Below are positions 37,301 to 49,048 of a DNA stretch of 64,000 nt, one piece after another; the stretch's first letter is position 1, and each line of letters begins with the position of its first letter. The notes beneath the pieces are model-generated. The model worked only from the letters and a program-made list of their open reading frames with translations, was not told where the DNA came from and ran no database searches. Made by a program: the position numbers and the translations under genes. Source of the DNA: Burhinus oedicnemus (Eukaryota; Chordata; Aves; Charadriiformes; Burhinidae). The stretch covers positions 3,349,351-3,413,350 of the forward strand of contig VFFE01007605.1 of the NCBI GenBank assembly GCA_008921705.1, in the 5' to 3' direction.

Positions 37301-38297
37301 ACCATTTGAGATTGTTTGACTTTGGGTCCCCAGAACAAATTACTGTACTTGAGTAAGACAGTAGATGTGGTTGGTTTGTTCCTCTCAGGATCCTACTCTC
37401 TCCTCTGTACACAGTTAGGCAGTTTTCTCGGTGGCAGAGAAAATGGGATGCATTACATTTCTTGTGGGAGGCCACTGAACTAAGAATGGTCAGGGCTTGC
37501 TGAAGATGTGAAAGCGCGGACCCACGTGGCAATGAGGGCATCCCTACGGACAAAACCCCACGGGGAGAGCTGTCCCTGCCGTGGCCGCACCGCTGGGCTG
37601 GTGCGGGGAGCTGCAGGCTGCGTCTGGCTGCCGAAGCGGGGTCATGGCCACCCTCCTGACTGTCTGACTTCACCGTCCTTCCGTCTTCATTTTTCTCAGC
37701 AAGCTCATTTTTTTCCCCAGTTGATGAACAGAAAAAGTCAAAACTGAAGGTGAAGAATGACCATTTAGCAATTTTGCTAACAGAAATGATACCCATTTGC
37801 TGCTGTGAATTAGGGGGAGAGAGATGCTCCTGATGCTGGATGCCTCTCCTGGTTAGATTTCCTGAGTGGGAGACTTGGGACCCTAATTCTTTGCACCACA
37901 GTGCCATAGATCCATGGCAAGAAACAGAAGAAATGTTTCCAAGAAACGGTTTTAAAAACAGAAGCCGTTCATTCATGCAGTAATACTGATAAGAGAACAA
38001 CGGTTAACTCTTTGGAAAGGCATAGTGTTTCTTTTTTTTTTTTTAAATACATATTTGTTCTGCAACCTGTTTCTCGTCCTCGGTGGCAAATGCATGGTGA
38101 TTGCTTCTGCTGGCTAATGAGCAAAATCAAATCACGCTATTTGCTATAGCTGCTTTCTTCAGGCTGCATTTAATTGATAGGTCATGTGTAGAAAATAAAA
38201 CTTGCTGAAATGAGCTTAAGTTTCTTGTTGCGTAAATGAATTAAGTAAGTTTCTGAACACTGTAATTTCCCTTTTTTTTTTTCTTTTTTCCCCCCAG

Positions 38298-38367
38298 AAA
38301 ATGGCTGTGCCACCTGCTTATGCTGATCTGGGCAAATCTGCCAGAGATGTTTTCACCAAGGGATATG
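38298..38367 (+). CDS. VDAC1: VDAC1 first coding exon (N-terminal helix)
   Basis: The acceptor AG at 38296-38297 follows a very long pyrimidine tract (about 38268-38295). Three untranslated bases precede the ATG at 38301. The exon encodes residues 1-22 plus the first base of codon 23, which covers the voltage-sensing amphipathic helix that lies inside the pore. The donor is GTAAAT at 38368, with phase 1. Confidence 0.97.
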
Positions 38368-41300
38368 GTAAATAAAGCCAAAATAAATTTGGTCTTTTGC
38401 TGTCTACCTGATTCCTGAAAATGTTAGGATTTTATTACTTTTCTCTGATAAATATTCCATTAATTTCCATTGGAACCCAGAGAATTCTCTATTGTTCTCA
38501 GCTATTCTCAGCTTCAAGTTGCCCTTGCTGTCAGGAAAGGAAGGGTAACTTACTTTTCTTTTGACAAAATTCTTCCTGTTCTCCATAGGACTGTTGTCTG
38601 TTTTGAAAGAAAATGGTGTAATGTATTTTGACTGTTTCCTTCTATCATGAATAGGATCATTGATGTCAGTAGTTTGCTTATGAACAAAATGCTGCTCGGG
38701 ATGAATAAAGGCATTATTACCTAATTTAGTCCCTATTATATTGCTGAGGTCAGTAGGATTAATCAGTCAAGTGCCATCTGAAGTGAGTATGAACTGTGTA
38801 ATCTGCCTCGTAAAAACACATGGCTTGATAACTGTACCCTTGATTTATTTTTCTAATAGTTCACACGAGATTTAAAAGGGAGTTTAAGAAATAAACCAGG
38901 AATGCTTTTCAAATTAACATATATATAATTTGTATCTTTTACTCATCTTCTAGGTTTTGGGTTAATAAAACTTGATTTGAAAACCAAATCTGAAAATGGA
39001 CTGGTGAGTTTGGAAAGACATTGAAATCCAAACCATTCCAATATTCTTGTGTTTATTGTATATTTCTTTTTAAAAGTAGAATCTCTTACCCTGCCCTTAC
39101 CATTTTCCAGATATATTATTACCTTGCAAGTTACTTCGCATTTATAATTTTTGTATAATATATGAGACTGCGCACAGATTAGAGTAGAAGATACAGGGAA
39201 GGGCTGCTTTGCAACCCTGCTAATTGCGCACTATGCAAATTGTGTTGCTGTTTGAGGCCATCCCCGTGGCCCGTGCTTGGAGGAGTGTCAGTGCCTCCCT
39301 CTTGCTTTGCTGGATCGAACGAGGTTTCTAAATGCGCTGCACGCTCTTTTTCTGAGCAGTCACGAAACAAGTATAGTTGTAATGTAACTGTGCATTTGAA
39401 CTAATATTTAGAACACCTCTATGAAGCATTTGCAGACTTGCATGCAGATTTGCAGATAGACCTCGTACAGACTAGCACCTTGTTCTGTGGGATGCTGGTG
39501 GGAAGGGTTATCCATGCTCCCATCCCATACCCATTCCCTTGGCATGCAATGCTTTTTCTCTCTGACACTGAATTTCCTTGTGGGGCATGAGTGTCTTGGT
39601 ATTGATGACTAGCAAATGTGTTCTTAAATCTTCTGAGAACTCTGCAGTATTGAATAATAGCCCAATTTATAATGACTAATATGTTCTACAAGTATAAGTA
39701 TTTGCCTGCATGCAAATATGTACATACGTGCAAATATATATATGTATTACGGTTAAATATAATCTTTTTTTTTCCTCTTTTAGGAATTTACAAGCTCAGG
39801 TTCAGCAAACTCAGAAACGAGCAAAGTTAGTGGTAGCTTGGAAACAAAATACAAATGGGTGGAATATGGATTGATGTTCACAGAAAAGTGGAACACTGAC
39901 AACACACTAGGCACTGAGATTACTCTTGAAGATCAGGTAATTTTTGGCTCAAAAGATGCAATTCACAAATTAACTTATGACAACCTTTAATTATAAATCC
40001 AACTAGTGAATTTCTTTTCTGTTCAGCTTGCGCATGGCCTGAAGCTGACCTTTGACTCCTCCTTCTCTCCAAACACTGGGTAAGAAGTGAGTAAGCTTAA
40101 GTGACAAAGAAAGGCATTTTTTCTTTTAGTTTTCCAGAATACTGTCTTGCTTCTTAACTCCTTTTGTCCTTAGATATTGAGACAGTTAATAATCGGCCTG
40201 TGTACGGTGAAATCATGTACATCTGATTTAAACCTTAGTATTAACAATCCCTTTTTAATCCTAAGCTATAGCAAGCAAACTTTTAAATACAGTAACTTGA
40301 AAATTATAGTCAGAATTAGGGTGGGAAGAAAAGGTTTTGTTTGCACTCGTGTTGCTTATTTCTGGCCATGTCAGAGGATGAGCTACTGTCTGAATAATAG
40401 CACTAAACAAGTCAGCTGTAATGCAAAGCTTAACAAGCTCCGGGAGCCAGTTGGCCATGGCTCTAATAGATCGACACAGTAATTGGGCTTTTCTCCCAAG
40501 CTGAATTTATCATCTGAATTCTTGCTGGCCACAGCGTGCCTTGGTGGTGGATGAGTATTTCTGCCACGGCGATTGGATGCCACGTTTTATGTGGGCCAGA
40601 GGGATTATGCAGCAGCTGTAGGTCTAGATGTTGGTTTATTTTTTTCCCCCGATTATCTTTTTGCAAGCAGTGCTGCCAGCGAGTCAAAATATTCTGCACA
40701 TGAGCTTCCCAGAGCAGCACGCTGCACTGCAGGCTGCCGGGGTTATAGTCCCAGTGGAGGTTTCGCCTTGTCTTTTAGACTTAGTGTCCTATATTGTCAA
40801 CTGCTTCCAGTCCACTCCTGATTCTTGATTATCTAGATATTTTTGTATTTGTTAACCAGAATAGTCTTTAGTGTTTGTTGATGATTATTTCTTAACTGGT
40901 AGGATTCTTAAAGAAATAAAAAAGAAAAAAACCTTGTACGGGAATGACAAGTTACAGCTCCTTAGCTATTTGTTAGGCACTTCACAGACTCTGAGTTACA
41001 GCGATTGCCTTGTGGGAAGACTATTATAACTGGAAGAAATGGAGTGAGATTCAGTCCTGGTATGACCTGGTTTAGGTTGACAGGAATGCATTGTGTCTCA
41101 ATATGAGACACCTTTTCCCCTTCCTTCCTACTTACTGGCGGCGATGCATCTTTCAACAGGGAAAGTAATTTTTAGAAGCGCTCCATGTTAGCTTGCCTCT
41201 GTCCCTGTTGACATTGGTGGGAGAGTTACCACTGACTTTTACAGAAACTGCAGATGAGCTATTGCTGAGTGCTTTTGGCATTCCTGCTCTAATTTTTCAA

Positions 41301-44300
41301 AACACAAGAAATTCCTGAGTCCAAAATAATAATAATAAAAAAGAGAGCAATCTCTATGTGGGTCTGATACAGCATTGAAAGAGTTCTTGGAGACTGTTTT
41401 TGCTAGCTGAAGTGAAAGGTTGATTTGAAATTTCAAATTAGCCTGACTTTTCCAGAAAGATTTCAGTAAAAGATTTGGTCAAAGACAGAAGACACTTGTA
41501 GAGAGAAGAAAAAAATTTTAGATAAGAGGCCTTGTGAGGGTCTGCACCCTTGATGTAAACCAACTTAAGGACATGTGAGAAAACACTGTTCTTGCCAATA
41601 GTATAAAAAGAAACAAGTGACTCAGAAAAGTTTATTTCTGCGTTAACCTGGCAGCCTTTCCAATGGCTGTCAGCATTAAACTTCATAAAGTATCCTAAGG
41701 AGAAAACAGGGTGTCAGAGCCACTGAAGCAGCCTACTTCCTTAGCAGCAGAGACTTTCCCTCAGGAGGCTGGAGGGAAAGTAGTGATTTCTTGATGTCTG
41801 TCACAGTAAATGATATTACCCAGTCCACTAGGGTTGGGTAAAAATCGTTTGTTTGGGACAGGCCAACTACTATTGACATTCTGTGGCAAATATGTAAACT
41901 GCTACAGTTTCAATTCCTTGCCTGCATGTGCTGAACCTCCAAAAACATGGGATTAGTTGGAGATGAGGATTTGTTTTTGTCACCTCCAGTCTGCCTTACT
42001 GTGCTGCTGCTTTCCAGAACAGAGCCCAGAAGTGCTTAGTGGGGCCCCACACTGCATTTTATTGCTTGATTGCAAATAATTCACTGTAGCTGAATTAGGG
42101 GTTTGCAAATGTGAAAGGTAAGAAGGTGACATATATCATGTGGCTCTCCAGGTATTCAAGGGCTATTTGTCTTCAAGAGCTATTACACTGAGTTAAAGTA
42201 ACTGATTTGATTGAATTGCTACCTACGAGCATACCTTTCCAAAGATACGAGATTCTTTCTTTTCTCTTTAGGAAAAAGAGCGCTAAAGTTAAGACAGGGT
42301 ACAAAAGGGAACACATCAACATTGGCTGTGACATGGATTTCGATATTGCTGGTCCTTCAATACGTGGAGCCCTGGTGGTTGGCTACGAGGGGTGGCTGGC
42401 AGGTTACCAAATGACTTTTGAGACAACAAAGTCTAGAGTAACCCAGAGCAACTTTGCTGTTGGCTATAAGACTGATGAATTCCAGCTTCATACTAATGTG
42501 TAAGTATTAGCAGACAGGCATTAAAAAGGAATTTGAAAGGATTTTGCTGCTTACTGGAACAATGAAAGGGACAGCGTTTCAGCAGCAGTGAAAGAGGGAA
42601 CAGTGGATTTGAAATTACTTCTTTATTTAAGATGGCAAGCTGCATTTTTTTAGCTGCATTAACTTTTCTTTCAATTATGTGGGTGAGGGAGTGCATGATG
42701 GGAGGAACTGGAACTGACTGAGCACCCAAGCATCCAGTGTCTACCTTTCTAGTAGATAAGGATTATTAGCATCTATTAGTGGAATAATAAAACAAGTGGG
42801 TTATAAAAATACTCTTTGTGAAAGTTGAAATAAAAGCAATGCCTTCCTTTTGCACATGTCAAAATCAAACAAAATGGTGGTTTGATGCAGATGAAAGAGT
42901 TAATCAGAGGATGAACAAGAACACACAAGGGAATGAATGGAAGAAATATGGACTGGGTTTGTTTTAGTACTGGAAGGGATATGGTTTAAAAGTTTGTTTT
43001 AGCATTGTAACTCGTAATAATCTGTTCACACAAGCATTTGTCCTTTCTGAATGCCTGAGCAGTGGGAAACCAGGACCAAATTCCATGAAAACGTAAATTT
43101 CTGTCTCCTGTTCCTCTTAAAAAAGCAATTTATGCCTTTGGGGAGGACAGTTTTTTAAGATTAGGCAATCCCTAATCCATTCCCCCACACCCTCCCCTTT
43201 CCCATTCCCTTGGGTAATTGGATATTTTGCACGTAGCCAAGCTATTGCAGGCTGTTCCCATTTGGGGGGATGAACAACTGTTCTGCTTTCCTGGAGCTGC
43301 TTCTTCAAGGCTGTCTCTTCTGTTTCATGCTGTTTTGCAGAGATCTGGTTTAGGAAGCTCAAACTGCCTCACAGAACAGTTGAACCTTCACAGCCCAGGC
43401 AGTATGTTTGAAGGATTGCTAAAGCACAAAAATGTGGGCAGAAAAGTTTCATCAAAACAATATGCAGGGTCCCCTCCGCTCGGTAGTTAGGAGTTATTCC
43501 TTCAAGCACAATGACTTTCAACTTTGTTATGCTGTAGCAGTTCAAAACATTGTATTACTGGCTTTTGCTATAAAATGCTGTAATTATTATTACTCTTAAT
43601 TGAAGCAACAGCAGAAAATAACTTTAAAACAGCAGCAGGGGCTCAGATCGTACTGTACTTTTTCTTGGATTCCTGAGAGTCTCTTTCTTAGGCTGCTGTT
43701 ACTGTACGCAGAAGATAAATCATCTTCGGGAGGACGCCTAGTTTGTTTATTTAATATTCATACTCTACCAATTGACAGGCAAAACCATCAATGTATGATA
43801 TGAATAGAAATATTATTTATTGATATTAATAGAAAAGTTAGGTATTTGCCATGTTTCAGCTTTGAAACATGTCAGAGTTTTTATATAATCCCAGAAAGAG
43901 TTGTGTATGGAACTCCCATCGCTCGCCTGCTTGGTTGTTATATCTAGACAGTTCAGTGTTTCACAGGGATGCTGTGGCAGAGCTGATAATTTAACTAGGT
44001 GGGGCTTGAACCATTGCCTTTTGTTCCTGCCGCTACACAGATCAGCTGGGGACTTGAGCAAGTTACTTTCCTTAATGGTGCCTTAATATATTAATTTTCA
44101 TAGAGGGATACTGTTTTTTTTAAATCTACATCTGAAAAGTGCTATTATTACTATTAGAATTAAAAGGAGGTTTGATTTTTTAATTATTATTTTTTAATAA
44201 TAATTAAAGGGAGGTAGGGCTGGATAAGTTCTAGTTTTAAATATGACTTTCCTCGTTTTTTTAAGCATAGCTCAGACCGCGCCCCCCCTAATGTTGCAGG

Positions 44301-47052
44301 TCAAGACAGAGCTGTGTGGGAACCTTGCACAGAATCTGCCTGTATACCCAGCTCTCCTCAGTCCTTTTTAATCCCTCCTTTTCTTGAGAGCCAAGCACAA
44401 GCAGTTGTATGTGAGCTTCAGTCTTATCTGAAGTAAGTATTGTAGTGTTTTTCTGGAAGAATTGCTCTAACAATTTAAAAGGCTGCTGCTATTGCTTGAA
44501 CTTTTAAATAGACATATCGCTACTGTTTGTGCAACTGTTAGGAACAAAGGAACATCAGGCCAAAGGGGTAAAAGTGGAAAGGTTCTAAGTCTGCCCCTTT
44601 TTTTAATCACTAAAGGTTTGGTATACTCTAGTAATCGGAACCAGATTATTTCATAGTTTAGAAATAATCATAAGTTTTATTTGCAGAGGTCTTCCTGTGG
44701 TTTAAAGCCTGTTTTGTGCAGTATGTTTGTATCTTCTTTTAAGGAAATCAGAGAAAATGGAAATTCAAATGCTTACTGGTTTACAAGGAGTGCGAGGCTT
44801 TTAGAAGTCTTTTGCTCTTGTTTTTGTGATCTGCATGCTCTAACGTTTTGCATTTTGTTTACCACACTTTATTCCCTGTGTAGTAATTGGAAGCTGTGCT
44901 GCTCAGTAGCAGTGGTAGGCGGCTATCATCATTCAGCTGTTGGCCAGTGCTCTCTGCAAAGTAAAATTGGTTTCATTTCAGTTTGTAGTAGAGAGAAATC
45001 TATAGTACAGATGTACCATAAGAACGATGGCAAATGGTATTCATTTGCAAAAGCCAATAGACTTGGACATTGAATTGGCCTCTTCACTTCGATACAGTTC
45101 ATCTGTCTGGTAAAAGCCTGCTGACGAGGCAGCGCTCGGGCTCGGTGGTTGGGGCACAGCCCTTTCAGGGCACTAGGGAGACATATGCCTGGGAAAATAA
45201 TTATTTGAGAGATATGCAGAAAAGAATAAATCTCTTTACTACACAAGACTCCCATCTAGAGAGAAGGGGAAATGGGAAGCTGTCATCATAAGTCTATTTT
45301 TGATAAGTTTGTCATGGCTTTTTTTCAGTTTCATAAGTTGTTTGTGGAAATACAGTAACCATCAATGAATTTAAGCATTTAAAAATAACTTCATAACCAA
45401 TCTGGCGTAGTGTATCTATCTTAGTTGTTACAGGGTTATTAAATGAGGTGTAAGTGAATGTTCTGCAAATGTAGATCTTGCTGGGGAAAAAAAAAAAAAA
45501 GATGATTGTTTTGGGTGCAGTTTAAAACTAGAGTAATGCCTTCCTTCCAGGAACGATGGAACGGAATTTGGAGGCTCCATTTACCAGAAGGTGAATGATA
45601 AACTGGAAACTGCCGTGAATCTTGCTTGGACAGCTGGTAATAGCAACACTCGCTTTGGAATAGCAGCCAAGTATCAGATTGACCCAGAGGCCTCTTTTTC
45701 TGTGAGTGCTATGCATGTACATTTATACGCATTTGAAAATAGGCTCCTTTAATGGAAATTGAAGCAATGTTTACATCAGTAAAGTGCAGTTTTGGTGCAG
45801 TTCTGTGGTGTATAGTTGGCACATATATCTATTTGTCTTGTTTTTGGCAGCGTCAGAGCACAGCTATTGGACTTTCCTTAAAAGTGACACACGATGTTTT
45901 GCCGTTTTATGGGGCACTGTTTTGAGATTTTGAGGCAAAACTAACTCTTTGTGATTTAAAAGATGAAATCCTTTACCTACTTAAAAGGTGTTATTTAATT
46001 TTCAAGTTGGAAGGACTTTGAAGAAAGATACCAAATTATTTACATACGGTATTTTTTCCCTTTAAGGCTAAAGTGAACAACTCCAGTCTGATCGGATTAG
46101 GATACACTCAGACTTTAAAGCCAGGTAAGTCTATGCAGACGAAATTCAGACATGAAAAGTGGTATTTTAGTCTGGAAATATGAGAGGTTTTTTGTGACAA
46201 AATGTGAAATTCTTTGTAGCATTGCTGTTCTGCACGGCAACCCAATGATGAACTTTTCCAGGGACTGCTCTGTTAATTTTGGATGTCTATTGGAAGCAGA
46301 ATTATTAGAGACTACCATCCACTGACCAGTCAGATACTCTTTTATGTTGATATAAACTATGCCTACAATTAGGCGTTTCTCAGATAAGTAAATGCATTTT
46401 TAGTACTTTCAGAAGCTTCCTGTTACTGAGTTAATTTTGCTTGAAAAGGTGACTTTCTCAAGGTCCCCTGGTCCAGGAAGAAGACAATCTTACTGCTGTG
46501 AAATTGGTTTTAATGTAGTCTAATACATCTGCTGCCACAATACCAAGCAGATTGACATGGGATATTACAGTAGGCAGGGCTTAGGCCTTTTCATACCTAG
46601 ATTTTAAAGTGGTTTAGAAAGGTGGGTATGTATCAAGGTCCCAATTTTTCATAAGACTGGGCTCTAAAATTAGATTAATCAGTAGACCAGCAGCAGTGAA
46701 CTGACTCAGAGCTTTAATTATTTGGAGTGATAACAAGCAGAATCTGTCACCATGGTTTAGTATAACGTTCATAATTCAGAAAGATTTCGTATCTGCAAAT
46801 TGTTTTCAAATGCCCAGTCTTTACAAGGCTAGCTGCCAAATTACGTTAACCTAGCTACCCAATAAATTAAAGCAGCAACACAGAAACTGCACTTACTGAA
46901 CGTAAAGCTCATTCCAAGTTTTAGCAGTTGTCTTTTCTCTCACTTTTCTTTATTTCGCAGGTATCAAACTGACATTGTCAGCTTTGTTGGATGGCAAGAA
47001 TGTCAACGCAGGTGGTCACAAACTTGGTCTAGGATTGGAATTTGAAGCATAA
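38301..47052 (+). CDS. VDAC1: Voltage-dependent anion-selective channel protein 1 (mitochondrial porin), eight coding exons
   Basis: Joined exons 38301-38367, 38954-39003, 39784-39936, 40027-40079, 42272-42499, 45551-45701, 46067-46124 and 46961-47052 give an uninterrupted 283-codon frame, exactly the length of vertebrate VDAC1. The product starts [20 protein letters not shown] and ends GLGLEFEA. It forms the 19-strand beta-barrel of the outer mitochondrial membrane that passes ATP, ADP and other anions and binds hexokinase and Bcl-2 proteins (established for the family). Visible hallmarks are the N-terminal amphipathic helix (about residues 6-20), Glu73 in FTEKW, the GLK motif at 94-96, Cys127 in NIGCDMDF, and the C-terminal strand. 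The AAAATGG start context sits three bases after the acceptor of an upstream intron, so a non-coding 5' exon must exist. Residue 232, Cys in human VDAC1 as I recall it, is Ser here. VDAC2 and VDAC3 are excluded by the lack of an N-terminal extension and by near identity to VDAC1 throughout. Confidence 0.98.
38954..39003 (+). CDS. VDAC1: VDAC1 second coding exon
   Basis: A 50-nt exon between TTCTAG and the donor GTGAGT at 39004. It completes Gly23 and encodes [16 protein letters not shown] (to residue 39), the first beta strand, which closes the barrel by parallel pairing with strand 19. It ends in phase 0. Confidence 0.97.
39784..39936 (+). CDS. VDAC1: VDAC1 third coding exon (contains Glu73)
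   Basis: A 153-nt, phase-0 exon encoding residues 40-90 ([11 protein letters not shown] to ITLEDQ). It includes FTEKW with Glu73, the membrane-facing acidic residue linked to hexokinase binding and gating in mammalian VDAC1. The acceptor follows TTTTTTTCCTCTTTTAG. The donor is GTAATT at 39937, slightly off consensus. Confidence 0.97.
40027..40079 (+). CDS. VDAC1: VDAC1 fourth coding exon (GLK motif)
   Basis: A 53-nt exon between TTCTGTTCAG and the donor GTAAGA at 40080. It encodes residues 91-107 and two bases of Gly108. It carries [16 protein letters not shown], with the GLK motif (94-96) proposed in the family to contact nucleotides. Confidence 0.97.
40080..42271 (+). other. VDAC1: VDAC1 intron between coding exons 4 and 5
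   Basis: 2,192 bases with GTAAGA donor and TTTAG acceptor. Nothing but ordinary intronic sequence and short AT tracts is seen. Confidence 0.9.
42272..42499 (+). CDS. VDAC1: VDAC1 fifth coding exon (largest; contains Cys127)
   Basis: A 228-nt exon after TTTCTCTTTAG. It completes Gly108 and encodes residues through the first two bases of Val184 ([19 protein letters not shown] to FQLHTN). It carries Cys127, the only cysteine of this protein. The donor is the consensus GTAAGT at 42500. Confidence 0.97.
43985..44080 (+). mobile_element. Weak MIR-like core fragment
   Basis: GACTTGAGCAAGTTACTTTC followed by CTTAATGGTGCC resembles the MIR core (ACCTTGGGCAAGTTACTTAACC to TGTGCC), preceded by GGGGCTTGAACCATTGCC, which resembles GGGTTCGAATCCCGGC. 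Too diverged for certainty. Confidence 0.3.
44179..44208. repeat. 13-bp perfect hairpin with TTTT loop in VDAC1 intron
   Basis: TTTAATTATTATT at 44179-44191 and AATAATAATTAAA at 44196-44208 are exact complements around a four-T loop. They are flanked by purine-rich AGGAGG and GGGAGG. The position is within the intron between coding exons 5 and 6. Confidence 0.9.
45125..45200 (+). mobile_element. Possible tRNA-derived SINE head (MIR/CORE-like)
   Basis: GGCTCGGTGGTTGGGGCACA followed by GCCCTTTCAGGGCACTAGGGAGACATATG resembles the 5' end of tRNA-derived SINEs (GCTCAGTGGTTAGAGCACTGG and so on to GGGAGACCTGGG). It lies in VDAC1 intron 6 shortly before coding exon 6. Only the head is recognisable. 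Confidence 0.4.
45551..45701 (+). CDS. VDAC1: VDAC1 sixth coding exon
   Basis: A 151-nt exon after TTCCTTCCAG. It completes Val184 and encodes [18 protein letters not shown] to DPEASFS (residue 234). Residue 232 is Ser (codon TCT, 45693-45695), where human VDAC1 has Cys as I recall it. The donor is GTGAGT at 45702, phase 0. Confidence 0.97.
46067..46124 (+). CDS. VDAC1: VDAC1 seventh coding exon
   Basis: A 58-nt exon after TTTCCCTTTAAG encoding [19 protein letters not shown] and the first base of Gly254. The donor is GTAAGT at 46125. It covers one beta hairpin, including the [11 protein letters not shown] segment typical of the eukaryotic porin signature region. Confidence 0.97.
46961..47052 (+). 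CDS. VDAC1: VDAC1 last coding exon with stop codon
   Basis: After TTTATTTCGCAG the frame runs [20 protein letters not shown] to [10 protein letters not shown] and stops at TAA 47050-47052. It encodes the last two to three strands, including strand 19, which seals the barrel. The 3' UTR follows in the same exon. Confidence 0.97.
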
Positions 47053-47930
47053 GGAGTGATTCTGCAATCGCTAATTGGAAAATACAGCATAGCTACCTTC
47101 AGAATATAGTGTACCTTTCAATGTTTTATGTCTGGGATGCAAGTATTGCTAAGTATCAGTCCTGCTAGTCCTGGTTAAAGACAGCTAAGCTTTAAAAATG
47201 ATGTTGTAAGAAGTGGAGACAAAAGCGTAAAAAAAATTCCTAATTCCAGGCTTTTTTTTTGAATGTTATTGCCCATCTCATCTGTCAGCTGCCACACGAT
47301 AGGAAGTAGGAAGGTATTGATTACCTTTACTAATGTCTTGAATGCACAAGGTGTATGTTAATGTGGTATAAAAAACCTGAGACATTAAGAATCGCTGACC
47401 ACTACATTGTACTGTTAATTCTGTAAGCAAAATGTTCAGACACTTAAGGTTTCAATTCACAGTGGAATGTGCAAACTTGTCTGAAAAAGGGATTTTTTAA
47501 ATTTTTTTTTTTTAGATAGGCATTTCATTAATGGTTTTTCTTTTTTGGTTATCTTACACCTACAGCTGTCTCCAGAATGCTTTAGGTTGTCCACCTTGTG
47601 TATGTCCGTTGCAGAGGAGGTTTGATGTGACTCAGCCAATACTACCTGTCCCGTGTTGTGGTTCCTTTCCCTTGCACTGACTGGAAAGTTTGTAAGACAG
47701 GGCCATAATCAGGGAAGAGTCTTTGTAACTGCAATCACGTAGTTGCATCACTAAATTTAAAATGGACTTTTGTTTTATTACCACTTTTTTTTAGCAACTA
47801 AATGGGTACATTTTTAGAGAGTCTTCCATTTTGTGTGGAACTAGACCCCAAAATGCTGTACTTGACACTACTAAAAATGGATAAAAAACCCAAACCCAAC
47901 TTGAATAAAATATTGAAATGTCACCTTTTA
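47053..47930 (+). other. VDAC1: VDAC1 3' untranslated region
   Basis: About 0.9 kb of AT-rich sequence follows the VDAC1 stop without an intron signature. The first convincing poly(A) signal is at 47904. The cleavage site (about 47925-47935) is inferred from the usual 15-30 base distance. Confidence 0.75.
47904..47909 (+). terminator. VDAC1: VDAC1 poly(A) signal AATAAA
   Basis: Canonical hexamer AATAAA within TTGAATAAAATATTG, about 850 bases after the stop codon. It is followed by a T-rich stretch (CTTTTTACTTTGTCTTTATATTG-like, about 47926-47947) suited to cleavage-factor binding. Confidence 0.8.
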
Positions 47931-48879
47931 CTTTGTCTTTATATTGTGAAAACAATTTCATATTAATTATGGGCTCCAGAAGCAGACTGGCAATACCTTA
48001 GTGCTTATTTTGTACCACACAAACAAAAAATACTTAGTAAAGTGCCAGACATGGCCATGTTCTTCGTGCTTGCTAAGCTCTGGCAGCTGCACATATGCAG
48101 GTGTTTAGCTCATGGAGAAAACACGGTAACGTGACTTGTTTATCTTTCTTTCATTGCAGAATTCACTAAGTTGAATTACCTTTCTATAAGCAAATAGGTG
48201 CGAGCAATGAACAGTTGGGATAAACTTCAGTGGCTTTTCATTAAAACTTGCTATTTTTGCTGTGTAAGTAATCAGCATGGGTGCTGTGCAGATGGTGAGA
48301 GGCCACGGTACTGGAGCACGTGCCCGATGAGGCAATGGCGTTATGACATTGCGAGACAGGTAGATCCGCCGCAGCCACAGCCTGCAAATTGTGCAATGCC
48401 GGCTGTTTTCCCTCTCACCACAGGCTATTCCTGAGTATTTCCTAGTATGTCTTATCGCAAATATTTAACTTAGCACTCCTGGGGGAAGTAGTCCTCTTCT
48501 AGATTTCACCAAGCAAATCACATGCAACCAGCTCGCACTAACTTGGCAGATGCTCAAAATTAATTTATGTTCCTGTATGCTGTGCAGGGCTCACGTTGTG
48601 TGTCCCTCTTAAGCCTCTGGGCTCCTTGTTCTTAGTTTTCTCATGCTTCAGGCATGTACGTTCTGGAATTTGTTCTCCCGTGATCAGCTTCAAGCTTCCT
48701 CTCAGGGCTTGCATCACCTCACCGAGGGGGGAGAACTGGAAAGCATTTTTTCCTATAAATCCATCAAATTCTGCAAAGAGCCCAGTCATGCACACAGGCA
48801 CCGATGAACTCTATCCCAAGGCTGTGGTTCTGTGTGGAGGGCCCAACCCCTAACGTCAACCTCTGTCCGAGGAAGGCGA
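47931..48879. other. Short VDAC1-C5orf15 intergenic spacer
   Basis: Under 1 kb of sequence of mixed composition with no gene seen. It leads into the CpG island. Confidence 0.7.
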
Positions 48880-49036
48880 AGGAAAACCCCTGTTTTCTGT
48901 CAGGGGGCTGGAGGCGCTTCCAGCTCGCTGGGCCCTGCCTGCTCGGGCCGCTCTCCCACACCCTTCCAGCCCCGACACCGCCCTCCTTCCCGCCGCCCTT
49001 CCGCCTCGCTCCCGCCGCACCGCGCCCCCTCACCTA

Positions 49037-49048
49037 TGCGCATGCGCG
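49037..49048. promoter_or_regulatory. NRF-1 binding motif TGCGCATGCGCG
   Basis: An exact match to the NRF-1 consensus YGCGCAYGCGCR, inside the CpG island 137 bases upstream of the KCT2 ATG. A second, imperfect copy (CGCGCAGGCGCC) lies at 49086-49097. NRF-1 sites are common in CpG-island promoters of housekeeping and mitochondrial genes. Confidence 0.7.

Larger units (their letters stand above)
32336..38297 (+). other. VDAC1: Presumed first intron of VDAC1
   Basis: It runs from the candidate promoter to the acceptor at 38296-38297. It holds the TG duplication (33034), a CR1 copy (34093-34319), pyrimidine-rich tracts (36474-36512, 36619-36650) and a GC-richer patch (37500-37640). The exact donor is unknown, so the left limit is an inference. 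Confidence 0.5.
42500..45550 (+). other. VDAC1: VDAC1 intron between coding exons 5 and 6
   Basis: 3,051 bases with GTAAGT donor and TTCCAG acceptor. It holds the AT hairpin (44179), two possible SINE relics (43985, 45125) and an A14 run (about 45487-45500). Confidence 0.9.

Noticed and set aside
37266..38000. 244-codon minus-strand ORF upstream of VDAC1 exon 2
   Set aside because: The longest frame in the window, but it has no domain, lies in a presumed intron on the opposite strand, and its composition looks like random sequence.
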